From Martelella mediterranea (GTDB taxonomy: Bacteria > Pseudomonadota > Alphaproteobacteria > Rhizobiales > Rhizobiaceae), in assembly GCF_021021415.1 (NCBI RefSeq), contig NZ_JAINWJ010000009.1, positions 1 through 64,000 of the forward strand: DNA of 64,000 nt, read 5' to 3'. A program made the position numbers and the translations under genes. This document shows, piece after piece, positions 63,917 through 64,000 of the stretch. Numbering within the stretch: the first letter of the stretch is position 1; the number at the start of each line of letters is the position of its first letter. The notes below the pieces were generated by a model. The model did not search any database. It was not told the DNA's origin and saw only the letters and a list, made by a program, of their open reading frames with translations.

Positions 63917-64000
63917 ATGCAGAGATTTATCAACAACCCCGACGATCTTGTCGACGAGACCGTGGCCGGTTTCGTCCGGGCCCACCGCGATCTGGTGCGG
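63917..64000 (+). CDS. Dihydroxyacetone-kinase-like protein, DhaK N-terminus (cut by the window edge)
   Basis: Only the first 28 residues are in the window: MQRFINNPDDLVDETVAGFV then RAHRDLVR. This is the recognisable start of DhaK-type kinases (K/R-x-I-N-x-P-x-D-x-V-x-E-x-x-x-G-x-x-x-A-H). AAGG lies 8 nt before the ATG at 63917; two in-frame ATGs at 63893 and 63896 would add up to 8 residues. It would phosphorylate a ketotriose or ketotetrose produced by the preceding SDR. Confidence 0.72.
   Translation, partial: MQRFINNPDDLVDETVAGFVRAHRDLVR

Overview
The window looks like a chromosomal segment of an alphaproteobacterium of the order Hyphomicrobiales (Rhizobiales), probably Rhizobiaceae-like. 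The reasons are high GC with GC-rich third codon positions, the gene runs murA-DUF2948-hisD-UPF0262-infA-maf-yacG and ftsK-lolA-xthA, DUF1127 and DUF6101 proteins, RIME-like palindromic repeats, a fused iolC kinase/aldolase, and an Lrp-type activator next to putA. The genus cannot be fixed from sequence reading alone. I saw no phage, transposase, plasmid or CRISPR genes.

Layout. 0.1-2 kb: a cold-shock gene, two DUF1127 microprotein genes whose transcripts run into hairpins with CCUCC-rich loops (CcsR/Cuckoo-like anti-Shine-Dalgarno RNAs), and tRNA-Thr(GGT). 2-7.9 kb: murA, hisD, infA, maf, yacG and a CREST/ceramidase-like membrane protein. 7.9-12.3 kb (minus strand): xthA, lolA, ftsK. 12.5-18.4 kb: an accessory catabolic operon (CoA-transferase, citryl-CoA-lyase-like protein, TctC, TctB, TctA) with a divergent IclR regulator. 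18.4-25.3 kb: purD, tex, cfa, ubiA, DUF6101. 25.7-34.1 kb: glyS, with a roughly 138-residue low-GC in-frame insertion, then DUF2207, a class I-like aroA, lemA and glyQ. 34.2-39.4 kb: putP, an S49 peptidase, a methyltransferase, DUF2007 and a polyprenyl diphosphate synthase. 39.5-45.5 kb: a TPR protein, ispE, moaB, a glycosyltransferase-like protein, a PA0069-type radical SAM protein, rnhB and tRNA-Pro(CGG). 45.6-53.1 kb: an inositol catabolism cluster (iolB, iolE, iolD, iolC, iolR, divergent iolG). 53.3-58.5 kb: an orphan LacI regulator, an Lrp-type regulator and putA. 58.5-64 kb: a FrcK-like kinase facing a CUT2 sugar/polyol ABC transporter followed by an SDR dehydrogenase and the start of a dihydroxyacetone-kinase-like gene.

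Functionally the left part is mostly housekeeping: cell wall, division, translation and isoprenoids. The right part is catabolic. Inositol is converted stepwise by IolG, IolE, IolD, IolB and IolC, with the final iolA not in the window. Proline is imported by PutP and oxidised by PutA. A polyol or tetritol is probably imported, oxidised by the SDR and phosphorylated by the DhaK-like enzyme. A carboxylate is probably taken up by TctABC, activated by the CoA-transferase and cleaved by the citryl-CoA-lyase-like protein. The most unusual items are the DUF1127/anti-SD hairpin RNAs, the glyS insertion, and the aroA gene sitting between lemA and DUF2207 with a RIME-like element fused into the reading frame of the latter.
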